A stretch of 64,000 bases of DNA from Antitrichia curtipendula (Eukaryota; Streptophyta; Bryopsida; Hypnales; Leucodontaceae), in contig OX579635.1 in the NCBI GenBank assembly GCA_951230915.1, forward strand, positions 18,290,001 through 18,354,000, written 5' to 3'. The position numbers were made by a program, and so were the translations under genes. Positions within the stretch are counted from its first letter, which is position 1. Every line of letters begins with the position of its first letter. Below are positions 44,477 through 56,427 of the stretch, piece by piece. The notes beneath the pieces were generated by a model, which was not told the DNA's origin, did no database searches, and worked only from the letters and a program-made list of their open reading frames with translations.

Positions 44477-46474
44477 CTCGAGGGGTGGATTTAGTACTTC
44501 TACAACAAACCACATGCAACCAAGCGTTTCCTAATAAACTGTAATCTAAAACCTAAAATTTTGAGCATTGTTTAACCCCTAAAGGACTGGAGGATTTTTA
44601 GGGAGACATTCCAAAATTTGCGACTTTTGAGTATGTTATTTAAAAAAGAAAATCATTTTTTTGTTTTGGAACTTCAACCGTACAAAACTAAAGTAAAGTA
44701 TTTTACCAAATTGCCAAAAAAAATTCAGCCCTTTTCACCACGCGGATTGAATGATTATAGCATTTGAAGTGAGAAAAAAAACTTTCTTCCAATCCTGCAA
44801 AACAGGGGCAGCAGACCTTGGGCTCATTTGGAGAATTTGTTTGTTCTACACAAACATGATATTTTCTGACCATTCATAAGTAAGGTAAAAAAGCCCATTA
44901 CGGACTACTAGAAATGACCCCATTATGGTTTTCATTTAATGAATCATGGTTTTCTTCCAGTGAATTCAATCTGCGCCACAATCAATGGGTTAGGTAACTG
45001 GAATGGAGGAATTAGTAACCACAATAGGAACTTCCAGCTTTTTAGTGTTAATTCATTGTAGGATGTGATTTTTTCAGGCCTTCTATTTAAAAAAATATTG
45101 TGACGGCAATAGGTGAGTTAGATGAGTGTTATGGATATAATTTTTGTTGGTTTTGGGGTAGTCTACAGGCTCTTTTAGCCATGATGGGAAGAACACTTCA
45201 GAAATTTATAACAAATTCACACTTTATCAAAACAATATAATTTCAAGTGCTCTCACCATTTTTATCACTTGTGTTTGTGTGAGAAAAAAATCAAAAAAAT
45301 TCAGTAATGATATGAGGGCAAACCCCCCATTTGGTCCGTAATGGGCTGTTTTACCTTATATGATATTAGGTTCACTCACAAAAAAATTTATAAGAAAATA
45401 TAGTGTCTACCTTATTCTAAATCACCCTGCAATGCAAGGACGTTAAGTGAATTGGAAATACACTAGTCATTTTTGGGAGCAATAAGGAAGTATTTTATTT
45501 GAAATCCAAACGGTGAAAAATTAGAGACAAACATTTGGAATATTTGGCAAAAATTTCAAGAATTTTGACTTCACTAATTGCAAGATAATAGGGTTTGAAG
45601 TTAGAAGAAGGTGTTTTTTCTTGAAACTACCCCAACATCGCCAACAAAGTTTGACTTCTCTTAGAATGTGATTGAAAAACTAAAAATTTTATTTGGGGGG
45701 GAAATTGTATGACATGTTTTTATTAATAATGTACATGCCAAATTTAAAAACTTGATGCCATTTTTTGCAAAAGACTCTTCGAAGGTTACCAAATTACCCA
45801 AACTGACCAAAAAGTTCAGGGCAACATAACTATTGATTTGGACATATGATTGGAAAAAAAATTAGTTTTTCACGAAGCAGGTACATGTTTACACATTGTG
45901 TCCAAATTCCATGAACGTCCAACCAAAAATGACTTTGTAGAAACCTACCCGAGATTTCTTGCGTACATTGAATAGACATTGTTTTGGTCCTTTAGGGGTT
46001 AATAATAACTAAAGGTTTCTATTGCCAAAATTTTCAATTCAAGTCAAATACAAAATGATTTCTAGAAAAGGTTGAAGATGAACTAAAATGGCATGTTTTT
46101 CAACTCAAATAATTATAGAGAACACATTTAGATGACCATAGAATCAGTATTGAACTCAAAATGAGCTTTCAATAGAGACTTATTGTTAGGAATTTTTTGT
46201 TCATTTTTTAGACAATTTTTCCTTATATAGTATAAGGGTGTGAAAGTTATATTTCAATTCTATAGTGTATCTTTTTACTTCAAAAATTTGTAATTAATGA
46301 TTATTCACAAATAAAAATATCAATAATACAAAACTTATACTTCCAAAGTAGAAAAATTGATTCATGTTTTATTTATTTATTTATTTAGTTTTAGTTTTAA
46401 TTTAAAAAGTATATAGGAGGTCCAAAATTTTGTTCGCACGTGGTTTCTAATGGATACTCTAAGTGCCCCTTGAG
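44477..46474 (+). mobile_element. hAT-type MITE copy 3, interrupted (571 bp without insertion)
   Basis: The ends are CTCGAGGGGTGGATTTAG and the inverted CTCAAGGGGCACTTAG. The 8-bp duplication GGGGCAGC flanks it (44469-44476 and 46475-46482). The left duplication and end were themselves copied once in tandem (34-bp unit at about 44416-44483). Subtracting element B leaves 571 bp, between the 564 and 578 bp of copies 1 and 2. Confidence 0.8.
44576..45998 (+). mobile_element. TTAA element B (1423 bp), inserted in the hAT-type MITE
   Basis: The left end is CCCCTAAAGGACTGGAGG and the right end, reversed, CCCCTAAAGGACCAAAACAA. TTAA lies on both sides (44572-44575, 45999-46002). The flanking words GAGCATTGTTTAA and TTAATAAT join to the uninterrupted GAGCATTGTTTAATAATGAG seen in copy 2 (32037-32055). 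There is no transposase frame inside. Confidence 0.85.
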
Positions 46475-47598
46475 GGGGCAGCTCACTACGACCTAAATTT
46501 TAATTTTTTTTCTTTCAAAGTTTCATACTTATTCCATATGTGCCCAAGGAGTAGCTTTAAGGCCTAACAATTTTCATAACTCTTAACTACATGGTTAAAA
46601 AGTTATTACATGATATGTCTTTTCATTGGTTGGCGAGTAGCCCGGGCAGTTGAAAAAACTTCTTTAAAAATCACTTTTTTATTAAATAAAAATTTGAAAT
46701 TGGTTATTTAGATTTATATATATATATTTGGGAAGCTTTGAATCATTCCATTTTGATAAATGAGATGAAAGTTATGAGGAGTTTTAGTTTAAGGGTAGTT
46801 ATAGAATTTCTACTCTAAAATAAACTTTGAAGTCCTTTATTTAACTCAATTTTAATTATTTTTGAAAAAAATTAAAACATTGGGTGTAGAATGTTTATTA
46901 TAACATTACAACCGCTGGGATGGGAATTTTTGAATTCCATATTTAAATTCTTAACAATTTAGTGTTTTGAACAATCACTACTTCTTTCTGCTTACTATTT
47001 TTTCCTATATGTTTTACAATTCCAAACGATCTAAGAATTTTCAAGCATGTAGCCAACTTCACTTCAAGAATGAATCCAAAGAGTAACCACCATTTTGAAC
47101 ATTTTTACGTACAAATGTGACCTTGTGAAGTGCAGCTGCCCGAATTTTCGCAGGGACAAAAAAAGGATTTTTGTCAATTTAGACGCTATTATCGTGCAAT
47201 CCACATGGTAAAAATTTCGGGAAATTTTTCCACAACTGTTCAAACTAGTATAAAACAAGATCATAAGGTTAAATTTTTCCACAAACATTTTTGTTCTGAA
47301 ATTTCATACTTGCATTAGAAATAGCAATTTTGGAGTGGTTTTGGTGAAAATATAGTCTCTAACCTTTAGGGGTTAAACTTACCCTATTAAACACTTCCAA
47401 AGGGATCCTATTTTTACTACCCTGATTTTTTTATACCATATAGTAAAGTGGGGGTATTATTCCCTACCCTATTTTTTAAATACTGTAGCAATACACATAT
47501 TGTCAATGCTAATTATGGTAAATCTAGAAAATATATAAAATTTATTCCATATGAATAAAAGTGATCCTTTTTTTATCTCACGTAGTTTTCTAAAAACC

Positions 47599-48035
47599 CA
47601 ATGGTGACCTCCTTAAGTGCATCTTATATTACAAATAATAAATTTCAATATTTTGGTTCAATGTTTAATAAACATTGTAGATCATTGGACTCAACTATAA
47701 TTTCAAGACAAATGCCTTGTTTTCCTTCCTCGAACAAAATTGATGATGAAAGCATCACTCAGTTACTTGTTGTAGAAGATAGTGAAAAGTGAAAGGAATT
47801 GTTCACATTAGAGTTCATTCACTTTTTGAAAAGTAAAACAAACCTTTTACATTAACGGACATATCATTTGAATTGACAATTTTCTTTGAATTTGTAAGAA
47901 TTGTTTGCAAAACATATTGCTTCCAAACTTTCAAATGAATTATGTGCATGGTATGAATCAAATCTTTACAAATTATATGAAGAACTTGGAAATTGGAAAA
48001 AAATCCCTAAACCTAATTTTCAAAGTTCTCTCTAA
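47599..48035 (+). pseudogene. Degenerate coding relic, unrecognised
   Basis: A plus-strand frame opens near 47601 (MVTSLSASYITNNKF, then a Ser/Asp-rich part) and stops at 47790. After further stops and frame noise, protein-like text resumes from about 47897 with ELFAKHIASKLSNELCAWYE and NLYKLYEELGNWKKIPK. The second block is amphipathic and unlike chance AT-rich translation. A further short frame (48310-48513) may be related. I cannot name the family; it might belong to an element whose TTAA-type end is at 49287. Confidence 0.3.
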
Positions 48036-49270
48036 ATTTTCTTGTAACTATCAGAGGTTAGGACCTTCAATTTTCTACATTTTCATTTTTAGAGAACACA
48101 TATGGAATAATAGAATCTACTTGTTCTAGATACGAGTTGTAAACTAATTTTAGACTCCATATCCAAAAATAACAAAGGGACAAAAAACAAATGTTTTATC
48201 ACTTAGTTTATCTCTATATAGATGTATGTATATAGTTTCATTTTACATTGACATGAAATTTTTATCTTTATATATTTGTTTATACTAAATTTGCTTTAGG
48301 AATTTTGGCATGCTTCCAAAGTATGTGGGGTGCATTGTGGGAAGGATGACTTCCAAAGGATTCCCACATACCGGGAGGGCATACATTAGAGCAACTCTTT
48401 TTTGGGGTTATTTCTTGGAAACAAGAGACTATGTGTTTACTAGAAATTATAAAATTTTCAAAAGTTTTGGGAAAAAATTTGAAATTATTATGAATCCGTT
48501 AAGGAAAAAGTGAAAAAAAATCATATAAAAAAAACACGTAATCAGAAAATCTGAAATTTACATGGTAGATCTTTATTACAGTGTATAACATCATGGTATA
48601 ATCCAAAGTTACCAAATCACTCTAAAAATATAAAATGAACAAGTCATGGTTACAGACCCAGCGTTCATATTGATATAAAATAGTGAAATTTATGGCTTTT
48701 ATAATTTTTTAATTGGAATAGAAACCACACCTAGTAAGCTTGGTTTAATTTGTTCAACTACAATAAAAACAAAAACATTTCTATAGCGAAAAACTCACAT
48801 AAAGAAGAAATAGCAAAAAATGGCCAAAATGCAACATGGGTGATCCGTAAATTGAGCATCTTCTTCTTTAAGAAATTCAATGAGAACACAATGAGGGAAT
48901 TTTCCATCCTTGGGATCCCTATTCTCAGGCCCTTGATGCCAATAATGTCATTTGCCAAAGGGAATGGAACCCATTTTCCAGACCCTTAGGATCCCTGCCC
49001 TTAGCCTTGCCCTTAGCCCTACCTTTGAAGCCTTGGGCAAGTCTTCCAAAATTTCAGGCACAATGTAAACAATCGTACCCGTGCTGCCCTCCAAATGTTG
49101 AAAGCCACTTTAGGCATAATAACCTTTTCTGTACAATTCACATACGTTTGGAAATAATTGCCCCCGAAAGATACCCTTTGGGTGCTCATGCTCTCAAAAT
49201 TTCATACCAAAACGTTCAATATCCTATGAATGGTGGCGTACCCCCCAAAACTATGTTGTCAATCAACACT

Positions 49271-49291
49271 GTTTGGTCCTTTAGGGGTTAA
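49271..49291 (-). repeat. Solo TTAA-element end
   Basis: TTTGGTCCTTTAGGGG followed by TTAA (49288-49291) is an inverted copy of the CCCCTAAAGGACCAAA end found on elements A, B and C. Its partner end was not found to the left, so the element may be truncated or its other end decayed. Confidence 0.5.
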
Positions 49292-50518
49292 GGACCAAAA
49301 AGAATAGACAAGGGCAAATGGGCAATCACAAGAAAAAAATAAAAAATAAAAAGAATTTGATGTTTTTTCCGGCTTATAGAATATGATGTTTCTATATGGA
49401 AAGGTTTAGTTGTTTTCATTTGCAGAAGTGATGTGAAAGTTACAGAGCATCTTGTATTGTGGACAATCTAAACAAACCTTTGAGAAGAGAACGTATTGAA
49501 TCCATTAACGAACTCAATAATTATATTTTTTTGAAAAAGAATTTTTTGAACAATTTTGTTCTTTTGCTACAACAATCTTATTATTGGGACTAGCGTGTTT
49601 CAATTATGTTTTAGAACTATTCACAATTAGGCAATAGTCAGCTTTGGGATCCAAAAAGGACTGTCTAAAGAAAATTTCAGCTTACCCCTTACCTTTTGCC
49701 ATTGAATACTCCAATTTTCATGATCGTTTAACCACAAATTAAATGGTTTCCAACAAGGTATAATCTTCATGTGTACAATACAATAAATTTTAAACCAAAC
49801 AAAGAGGTTTTGCTTCTCCTGATTAGTCCATTCATACTAAGAAAGGAAAACTGTCCCAGTACCCTAAAAAGAAGAAAAAGAATGATCTGGACATGTAAAT
49901 TCAATTTTTGTATCTCCAAATTTGGACCATAAGTGTGGATACAGGTACATAACAAATATCTAACCTTATGAAGTGCAATGCAATAATAGGTATTGAACCA
50001 CCCATTACCCAAACTTTAAACGTTGGATTTTTATTAAACACACACTAATTTGTAGTTAAATACATCAAATGATCAAATGGACATTTTCTTTTTCAAAACA
50101 TGTTCTACATGATTGTGTAGAGGTGCCCATTATATCAAAATGTAATAAAGTATGTTAAATCAAAGTGTATAGTGATGGTATGAAAATTGTCCATAAAGGA
50201 CTTTAAAATTGGTACAATCACAGTAGAAGGAGCCATTGAAATTATAACTACACTAAATAGTGAAATTAGATTGCCTTAACAATTAGGTTTCCTAACCCCA
50301 CTAAAAATTATAGTACCCGCCATCAAAGTCAACACATATTTCTATATATATTTCAATTTGCACACATAGAGGTTCATGAGTGGCAATTACAAAAACAATC
50401 TAATTCAGAATTAGTACATTTTTGTATAGTTACTGTAAAAATTTATATACTGTCAAATGACAATAAATTTTTATGCAGTACAAAAAATAGATTATAATGT
50501 AATTGAGGTGAAATTTAC
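49292..50518. other. AT-rich gene-free stretch
   Basis: No gene or bounded repeat is supported here. Confidence 0.5.
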
Positions 50519-51042
50519 TTGCATAGTTGCCTTGTCAACGAAAGAATCAAACCGCCAACCAATCATGACCATGTCTCTTCCACTTTTTTCTTTCCCACGT
50601 TCAACAAATCCTCCATGATCGTACGTAAAATTTAAAAGGTCATAATATTCTTGACACTTTTGATTTGAAAAAAAATTATCAACATATATACCTAATATTT
50701 CCTCCCCTTCCATGAGCACACATGGTTCTGATAATTCAGTCATTTTAGATATATCAAATTTAGAACTTTGACTTTCTAGTTTTTTACATTTAATAATATT
50801 ATTTACAACTCTAGGAATTGATATTCCTGTTGCTCTTAGCTTTTGTATATCATCACTGATGCTATTATTATTATTAATATTGAAAGTGACTTGTTTTTTC
50901 CTTGGATTTTTTCTCTTAGAGTTATCTCTAAAATAAATTTTTTTTTTTTGTCTCCTTCATGAGCTTTCTATTGCTCTTCAGAATTAAAAGTTTTATTATA
51001 AGGAGGACAAATGTGAAAATAGATTTGTGTATTTGAAGACAT
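50519..51042 (-). pseudogene. Broken gene relic: one stop, one frameshift, unrecognised family
   Basis: From ATG at 51042 the minus strand reads MSSNTQIYFHICPPYNKTFN, then EEQ, a TAG, and KAHEGDKKKK. It shifts frame in a long A run (near 50935-50950) and then continues without stops for about 140 codons. This part includes a basic stretch (KRKNPRKKQ), RATGISIPRVVNNIIKCKKL, and IGWRFDSFVDKATMQ. It ends at a donor-like CAA/GTAAAT (50519/50518), so it was probably the first exon of a longer gene. The family is unknown to me; a transposon accessory protein is possible. Confidence 0.55.
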
Positions 51043-51307
51043 TTTTTTAATTATAAAAAACTATATTTATAAAATTCTCTAAGATTCATGAAAAGTTAAT
51101 CAACAAATATAAGATATGTTCTAGGAATCATAAATGAATAAAAAATATATTTTGACTCTTCCAAACTTATAAAAAGTTTATTGAGTTACTTCAAAGTAAA
51201 AGAACTGAGCTAAAAGTAATTCCTTTGATTTGATTTGATTTGAATTATTTCTAAAAATTGTAGTTAAAAAATAAAAAATAAAAGAATTTTTTGTATTTAT
51301 TCCTTAA

Positions 51308-51878
51308 GGACCAAAAGGACACAATGTGCCATCTTTGAACTACGAGTAACAAGTTTACATGCATTTTTCAATTCTCAAAATTTGAATGAGTGAAGTATTT
51401 AAATATTTATTCAAGAAATGTAGACTAATAGAAAAAAGAACACACTTAACGTTTTCTCAATGAAAGGAATATTAGGGATGAAAAAAAACATTTTTTTGGA
51501 CAATTCTAATCTTCATTTTGCATGAACAAATTGGATCCCGAGAATTTTTTTCAAATTTTTATTTTTAAATTAAAAATAAATAAAAGGTCTAATTTGGTGA
51601 GATAAAGAATATAAAATAATAAAAATTATTCCAATTTTTTGAAAAATGTTCCGAAAAATATGTTGATAATATCAATTGCAAAATTTCAATAGAAGATGGG
51701 AACAAAGAACATATTTCATTAAACATGAATTTCATTAAAATGGCACTAAATTACAAAGCATTAAGAAATATGAATAAAACGTTATGGCCTAATATGTTGC
51801 TTATATAAGAATTTGGTGAATGTACTAAAAATGGAAGTGTTGGAGCATTTTGGGGGCATTGTCAAAGAACTTTAGGGA
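51308..51878 (+). mobile_element. Degenerate TTAA element D (571 bp)
   Basis: TTAA (51304-51307) is followed by GGACCAAAAGGAC, and the right end reads CAAAGAACTTTAGGGA before TTAA (51879-51882). The right end matches element A (CAAGGAACTTTAGGGG). The outermost CCCCTAAA of the left end is missing. It is non-coding. Confidence 0.45.
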
Positions 51879-51882
51879 TTAA

Positions 51883-52500
51883 GTATTGCACCTTTCTTTA
51901 TTCTATTTTTATTTATTTTTTCTTTTCTATTTTTTCTAATTTTATTTTCTATTTTTATTATTACTTTGTGTATCAAACTAGTATAAAAGGAACATGCTTC
52001 TAATGAATTTGTATATTTTGAATTCATTTGCAAGTCATTTTTTTCTTTATATTTCTACTAAAATATTTATATAATAGCTAGATGTTTATGCTTTGTCTTT
52101 TCTATCAATTGATATTTGCAAGATACTTTTGCAAGATGTATACATATTAATAACTAGTATGTACAAAATTGCATTATATTAATTTTGCAAATAATGTTTG
52201 CAAAATCATTGATTTAGAAAGAATTGAATGACATACAAAATATGGCTTTTAGTGTACACTAAATAGTGAATCTAGGTTGTTCCAAACTAGTTTATTGACA
52301 TTCTTCTCTATATAAAATATTTGTTGTTTATTTACAAGAATTTGCTATTTTTGAATTTAGTATTGTTGTAATTGGGATTCATGTATCTCCATGTGAATCA
52401 TCCATGTGTACAAACATAATAATTTGTACGGTCACAATGTAAAAAAAGAATTGAACTTATGAAAATGTTTTATATGGTTTTCAAATTCAGATGAAATTGC
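51883..52500. other. AT-rich gene-free stretch
   Basis: Nothing supported. It precedes a sharp rise in GC content at about 52530. Confidence 0.5.
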
Positions 52501-52529
52501 AAGAAGCTCAAAACAGGCTTTTGGCATTC

Positions 52530-53280
52530 TAGTTTAGGGGCACGTGGAGCTTCGGAACTGGCTTGGTACTTCGACGGGTCCGACGATAGGTTCGGTTTAG
52601 GTTCGGCACAGGTTGGTTCGGGGAAAAGTTGGCTTGGTTGGTCGCCTCTCCCATTCCAGGGTTTCGTTTGCGTTTCTCCCGCTTTTGCTTTCGTGTTCGT
52701 GTGTTCTTCGTTTGTGCTCGTCTTTGTGTTTCGTGATTTCTCGTCGTCGTTGTTGTTGTCAACTTCCGAGTTGTTTCTGTATGCGCGCGCCTTGAAACTC
52801 CGGATTTTTTAATGAGATGACTGTGAGATCTTCGTAGTTCTTCATGGAACTTCTGGAGAGTTTTTTTTCCTCCGCGGCGGAAATTTTTGGGTGCGCCGCG
52901 ACTGTGGAATTGTCGTGCAAGTGTTCGTGGCCGCTTCATCCCCCACGAAGGCGTCCGCAAGACCGCGACTTGCAAATCTGCAAAATCAGGTACACCTGCA
53001 CTATGTTTATTGCAATTTCATGCTTTCCAGAATTTCTAGGGTTTTAGTTCTTGCACTTCAAATGCGTCTTTGTGAATGTGCTTTTAGAATTGCAATAACT
53101 TTCTGATTTTGATTGGAACTTTCTGATTTCGATTGCAATTGGAATAGCACAATCATTAGAAAATTGTATAGTTCGAAGATCTTGCGGCTGTAGCATTTCT
53201 ACTTCCATCACCCCAATCAATTTCATTACACTGTAGAATGTGCTTGCATTCATCGCGATTCATTGAATTCATAAGCAAAC
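52530..53280. other. GC-rich island with a possible leader exon
   Basis: Composition changes abruptly at about 52530. A plus-strand frame from ATG 52844 (MELLESFFSSAAEIFGCAA) ends at an AG/GTACAC donor-like site (about 52990). This resembles the AG/GTACTT donor that closes the exon at 53281-53381, so it might be an alternative or duplicated first exon. The minus-strand frame here is Arg/Thr-rich low complexity. No firm gene call is made. Confidence 0.3.
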
Positions 53281-53464
53281 ATGTGCAAGCAGATTAAGTC
53301 GCAGAAGAAGTGTAGTCCAAACGCGGGTGGAGATTTCAGCGGTGGGACGCTGCAGTTGAAGAAACGACTCATCAAATTCAGGTACTTCAACTAAACACTA
53401 CTCCCTCATGTCTACAATAGGTAGATTCTAGAAAGGGAACCTATAACCGCGCACCAAACCACGA

Positions 53465-54064
53465 GGTTCAGAGCAGCCGCTGTGAACCTTATCGAGTTAT
53501 CGTTCAAAAGACAGATAACTATTGAATAGGTCTATCATTATCGCATGAACTTCCCAGAGATACATCACTGATACACAAGTTCATAGCGGTCGCTCTAAAC
53601 CAGATAACCGATTGTATAATGTTGCCAAGGTCTAGAGAGGTCGCTCTTAACCATCTAAGTATGCAATGTCAATGCAACATCTAGGTTCAGGGCGACCGCT
53701 CTAAACCAATCCACACAACCTACTGAATCACGAATAGGCTGTTCAACGACGACAACACTCCCTAAGAACACAACAACGGAATGGACTCAGAGTGGGGTCG
53801 TACACCTTGAACAGATATATACTTGGTCACATCTGTGGTTCAGAGCGGCCGCTCTGAACCATACCATGTCAAGTGGTAACGAGACTGGTCTCAGAGAGAC
53901 CGCTCTAGACCTCATTATTGTCTAGCCACCGTAACATAGATTCCAAACTCCTAGCGTACCATAGAAGACTTAAATCTGTCAGTTACCAATAGAAACATGA
54001 CGTAGCCAACATGTAAGTCTTATGCGGGTATCATGTCCGTGGTTCAGAGCGGCCGCTCTGAACC
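53465..54064. repeat. Palindrome array inside proposed intron 1
   Basis: Perfect palindromes with core TTCAGAGCGGCCGCTCTGAA and GG/CC outer bases lie at 53837-53860 and 54041-54064. Diverged copies are at 53465-53488, about 53579, 53629, 53684 and 53890. Spacing is irregular (50-150 bp). It belongs to the same family as the array at 42.9-43.5 kb. Confidence 0.85.
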
Positions 54065-56427
54065 ACTCGACCACATCTTTGGATATGATGATGAGAGTAT
54101 GAAAATCCCAGATTGCATCACACAACCTGATGTACACCAGTGTCTGTGGACAGTGGCATGGAGTCCTTTTTGATGACCAAGCCACCCTTCACAGGGTACA
54201 TTACAAGAATGTCCCCCGACCGGGTGCACGAGTCTTGGAAATCTCACATCGAGGACAAGACTCCGCTGCAACTCACAACGTCCAAGGCCTTGTGGTCCGT
54301 CGAGATGACTTATCTTCACGGCTCCCCCGTGTTCAATCTAGAGCTAGGATTCAGGAAGAATGGGGACCCTAGGTGGAAAACCTTCAAGGAGTTGGTAGTG
54401 ATTAACATGACTGTCCTGCAAGAGGCCATGCTCATAGACATAGTTAACGCAGTGAACAATGCGTTTGGAGTCATCGTCATTCGTGTAGAAGATGAAATGA
54501 CGATCTCCAGCGATAGAATAATTAAGAACTATGATCACGTTCCCCACATGTTTCAATCCCTCATGATGGACATGAAGTCAAGGTGCGAGTCGCTCGACGG
54601 AAATTTTGTGGAGACAGCCTGAGCAGTGAAGGCGTACCTGACCGACGCAAACAAAATCCACGTTGCGTCACTCACATCCAGGACCATGTCGCAGGATACA
54701 GGGACCTGTCAAATGGAGTCGCAGGGAAGGCTCCAAAAGAAGAAGAAGACAGGCGCATCCACTTCGGGTGCCAACACCCGCGCATGGCCTCCTCCGGCGT
54801 CCGCTCTTCCGGGAGCAGCTCCCACGGCTCCCACACGCGTCGAAATGACTCCTGCAGGAGTCGTTCGTGGGACTGCCTCCACTGAGATCCCACTATCTTC
54901 CACGGCAGCAAGCGAGCCAACCACAAAGGTAGCAAAAGAGCGGGCTCGTCCGAAGGCAGCACCCCCTGTGACCCAAGAGGCTCCCGCAACTCCGACTCCG
55001 GAATCGGACCCCGTCGGACAGCCGCAGTCTACAGCGACGACGGAAGATCCAGTCGCAGCGGGAACTCAAGGCCGTCCCAAACCGACGTCATGACCCAAGA
55101 AACCGGTTAGGAAGAGGAAGGCCCAACCCGAGAGTAGTGCCAGGACTTCAGCTGACAGAGAGGAGGAAGACGGGCGGTGGCGCCGGCAACGTCGAGATGA
55201 AGCTCAACCGGAGGACACTGAAGGGGCTCCAAGCTCGTCGCAAATTAGCGACATCCCCGCGTTCTCCGACGTATCCGAGGAGGAAGCAAAGAAACAAACC
55301 ATGAGGAAGGTGAACGGCCGCTGAGTGGATGTCGCACGCGTAGTTAGCGCGTAAGTATCTTTAACACAAAAATGTGGTATGATGACACGAGTTATCGTCC
55401 CAGGGAATTCTAGTATGTTGCTGCAAGTTTTGGGTATCCGGATCACTTCCAAAAACACCCCAAGCAATCCGTACACTCTATTGCTATCTTCCGGAAACTA
55501 GTATTTTCCGGATTCCAATCCGGTTCCGCCCTATTCCGGATTCCGGTTCCAACTCTCTCAAGTAACTGGTTTTAGATACCCCTGTTTCACCCTCAGGGGG
55601 TCCACTATTGATCTTTCCGAGGGGCAGGGACTCGCCACTCTTGGTTCACACTCTCTATCCGTAACAAACAAAACAAAACACCCAAGAATTATACAGTAAT
55701 AGCAAAGGGAGAATCCGTACCCTCACAATCTTCCAGATGACGTATCCGGAAAGTAGGTCACACAGGGCCCGGTTAGATCCACCTTACTACAACGACAGAT
55801 CCAGACTTTCCGGATTGTAGTGCTGACTTTGTATCTCTCGAGTGCTCTAGAGGTTGGCAGACCTTCCGATGGCTGGGATAATTCCTCAGGCGGTTGCTTA
55901 TCTCCGCACGGAATCCTCCCTAGACTTCCGGACTCGCACCCTCACCCGTAACAGGCTTCCACCGGATCACCGTTCCAGCAATTTAAAGGCACCATGCACA
56001 GCTCCTCATTCACACATCTAAAGCTCTTCCGTCACAGCATATGTATCCGTCAACCCAAGAATCCGGACTCCCTCTCACACACTCTCACTCACAAACCAGT
56101 GTACGACTCAATCATCAACGCGATACGCAAAGAGATGATCAAATTGATCTCCGGTAAGCTTCGATTAAATGACAAGAAAGGGAATGACAGGCCAACAAGC
56201 CGGCTTGCCCTTAAAAGCAAACAAAAAGCGGCCAAAAGGCCCACACAAAACCCGGCCAATGGCCAACTAAAAATCCGGCTAACGGTCCTAATAACCGTTC
56301 CGGCAAAACCGGAAAGCCGTTTGACAGCCTAAAAGTCCGGAACTAGGGGCCCACAGTCCGGGTTACCCGTTTCCGGAAATAACTAATAAGTCAAAATCCT
56401 AACTAAAAAGACATCCATCCGCACTAG

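Larger units (their letters stand above)
44392..47372. mobile_element. TTAA element C (975 bp without insertions), outer shell of a nest
   Basis: The left end is CCCCTAAAGGACCAAACA (44392) and the right end AACCTTTAGGGG (to 47372), followed by TTAA (47373-47376). The left border is ATAA, one base off. After removing the hAT-type insertion and its duplication, 975 bp remain, close to the 924 bp of element A. The parts right of 46500 align with A along their length (for example TTTGAAGTCCTTTATTTAACTC). It is non-coding. Confidence 0.7.

Noticed and set aside
49007..49291. 94-codon plus-strand frame
   Set aside because: It ends inside a transposon terminal repeat and has no recognisable features.
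52529..52975. 148-codon minus-strand frame rich in Arg and Thr
   Set aside because: Low-complexity translation of a CGT/GTT-type repeat tract; the plus strand is equally open.
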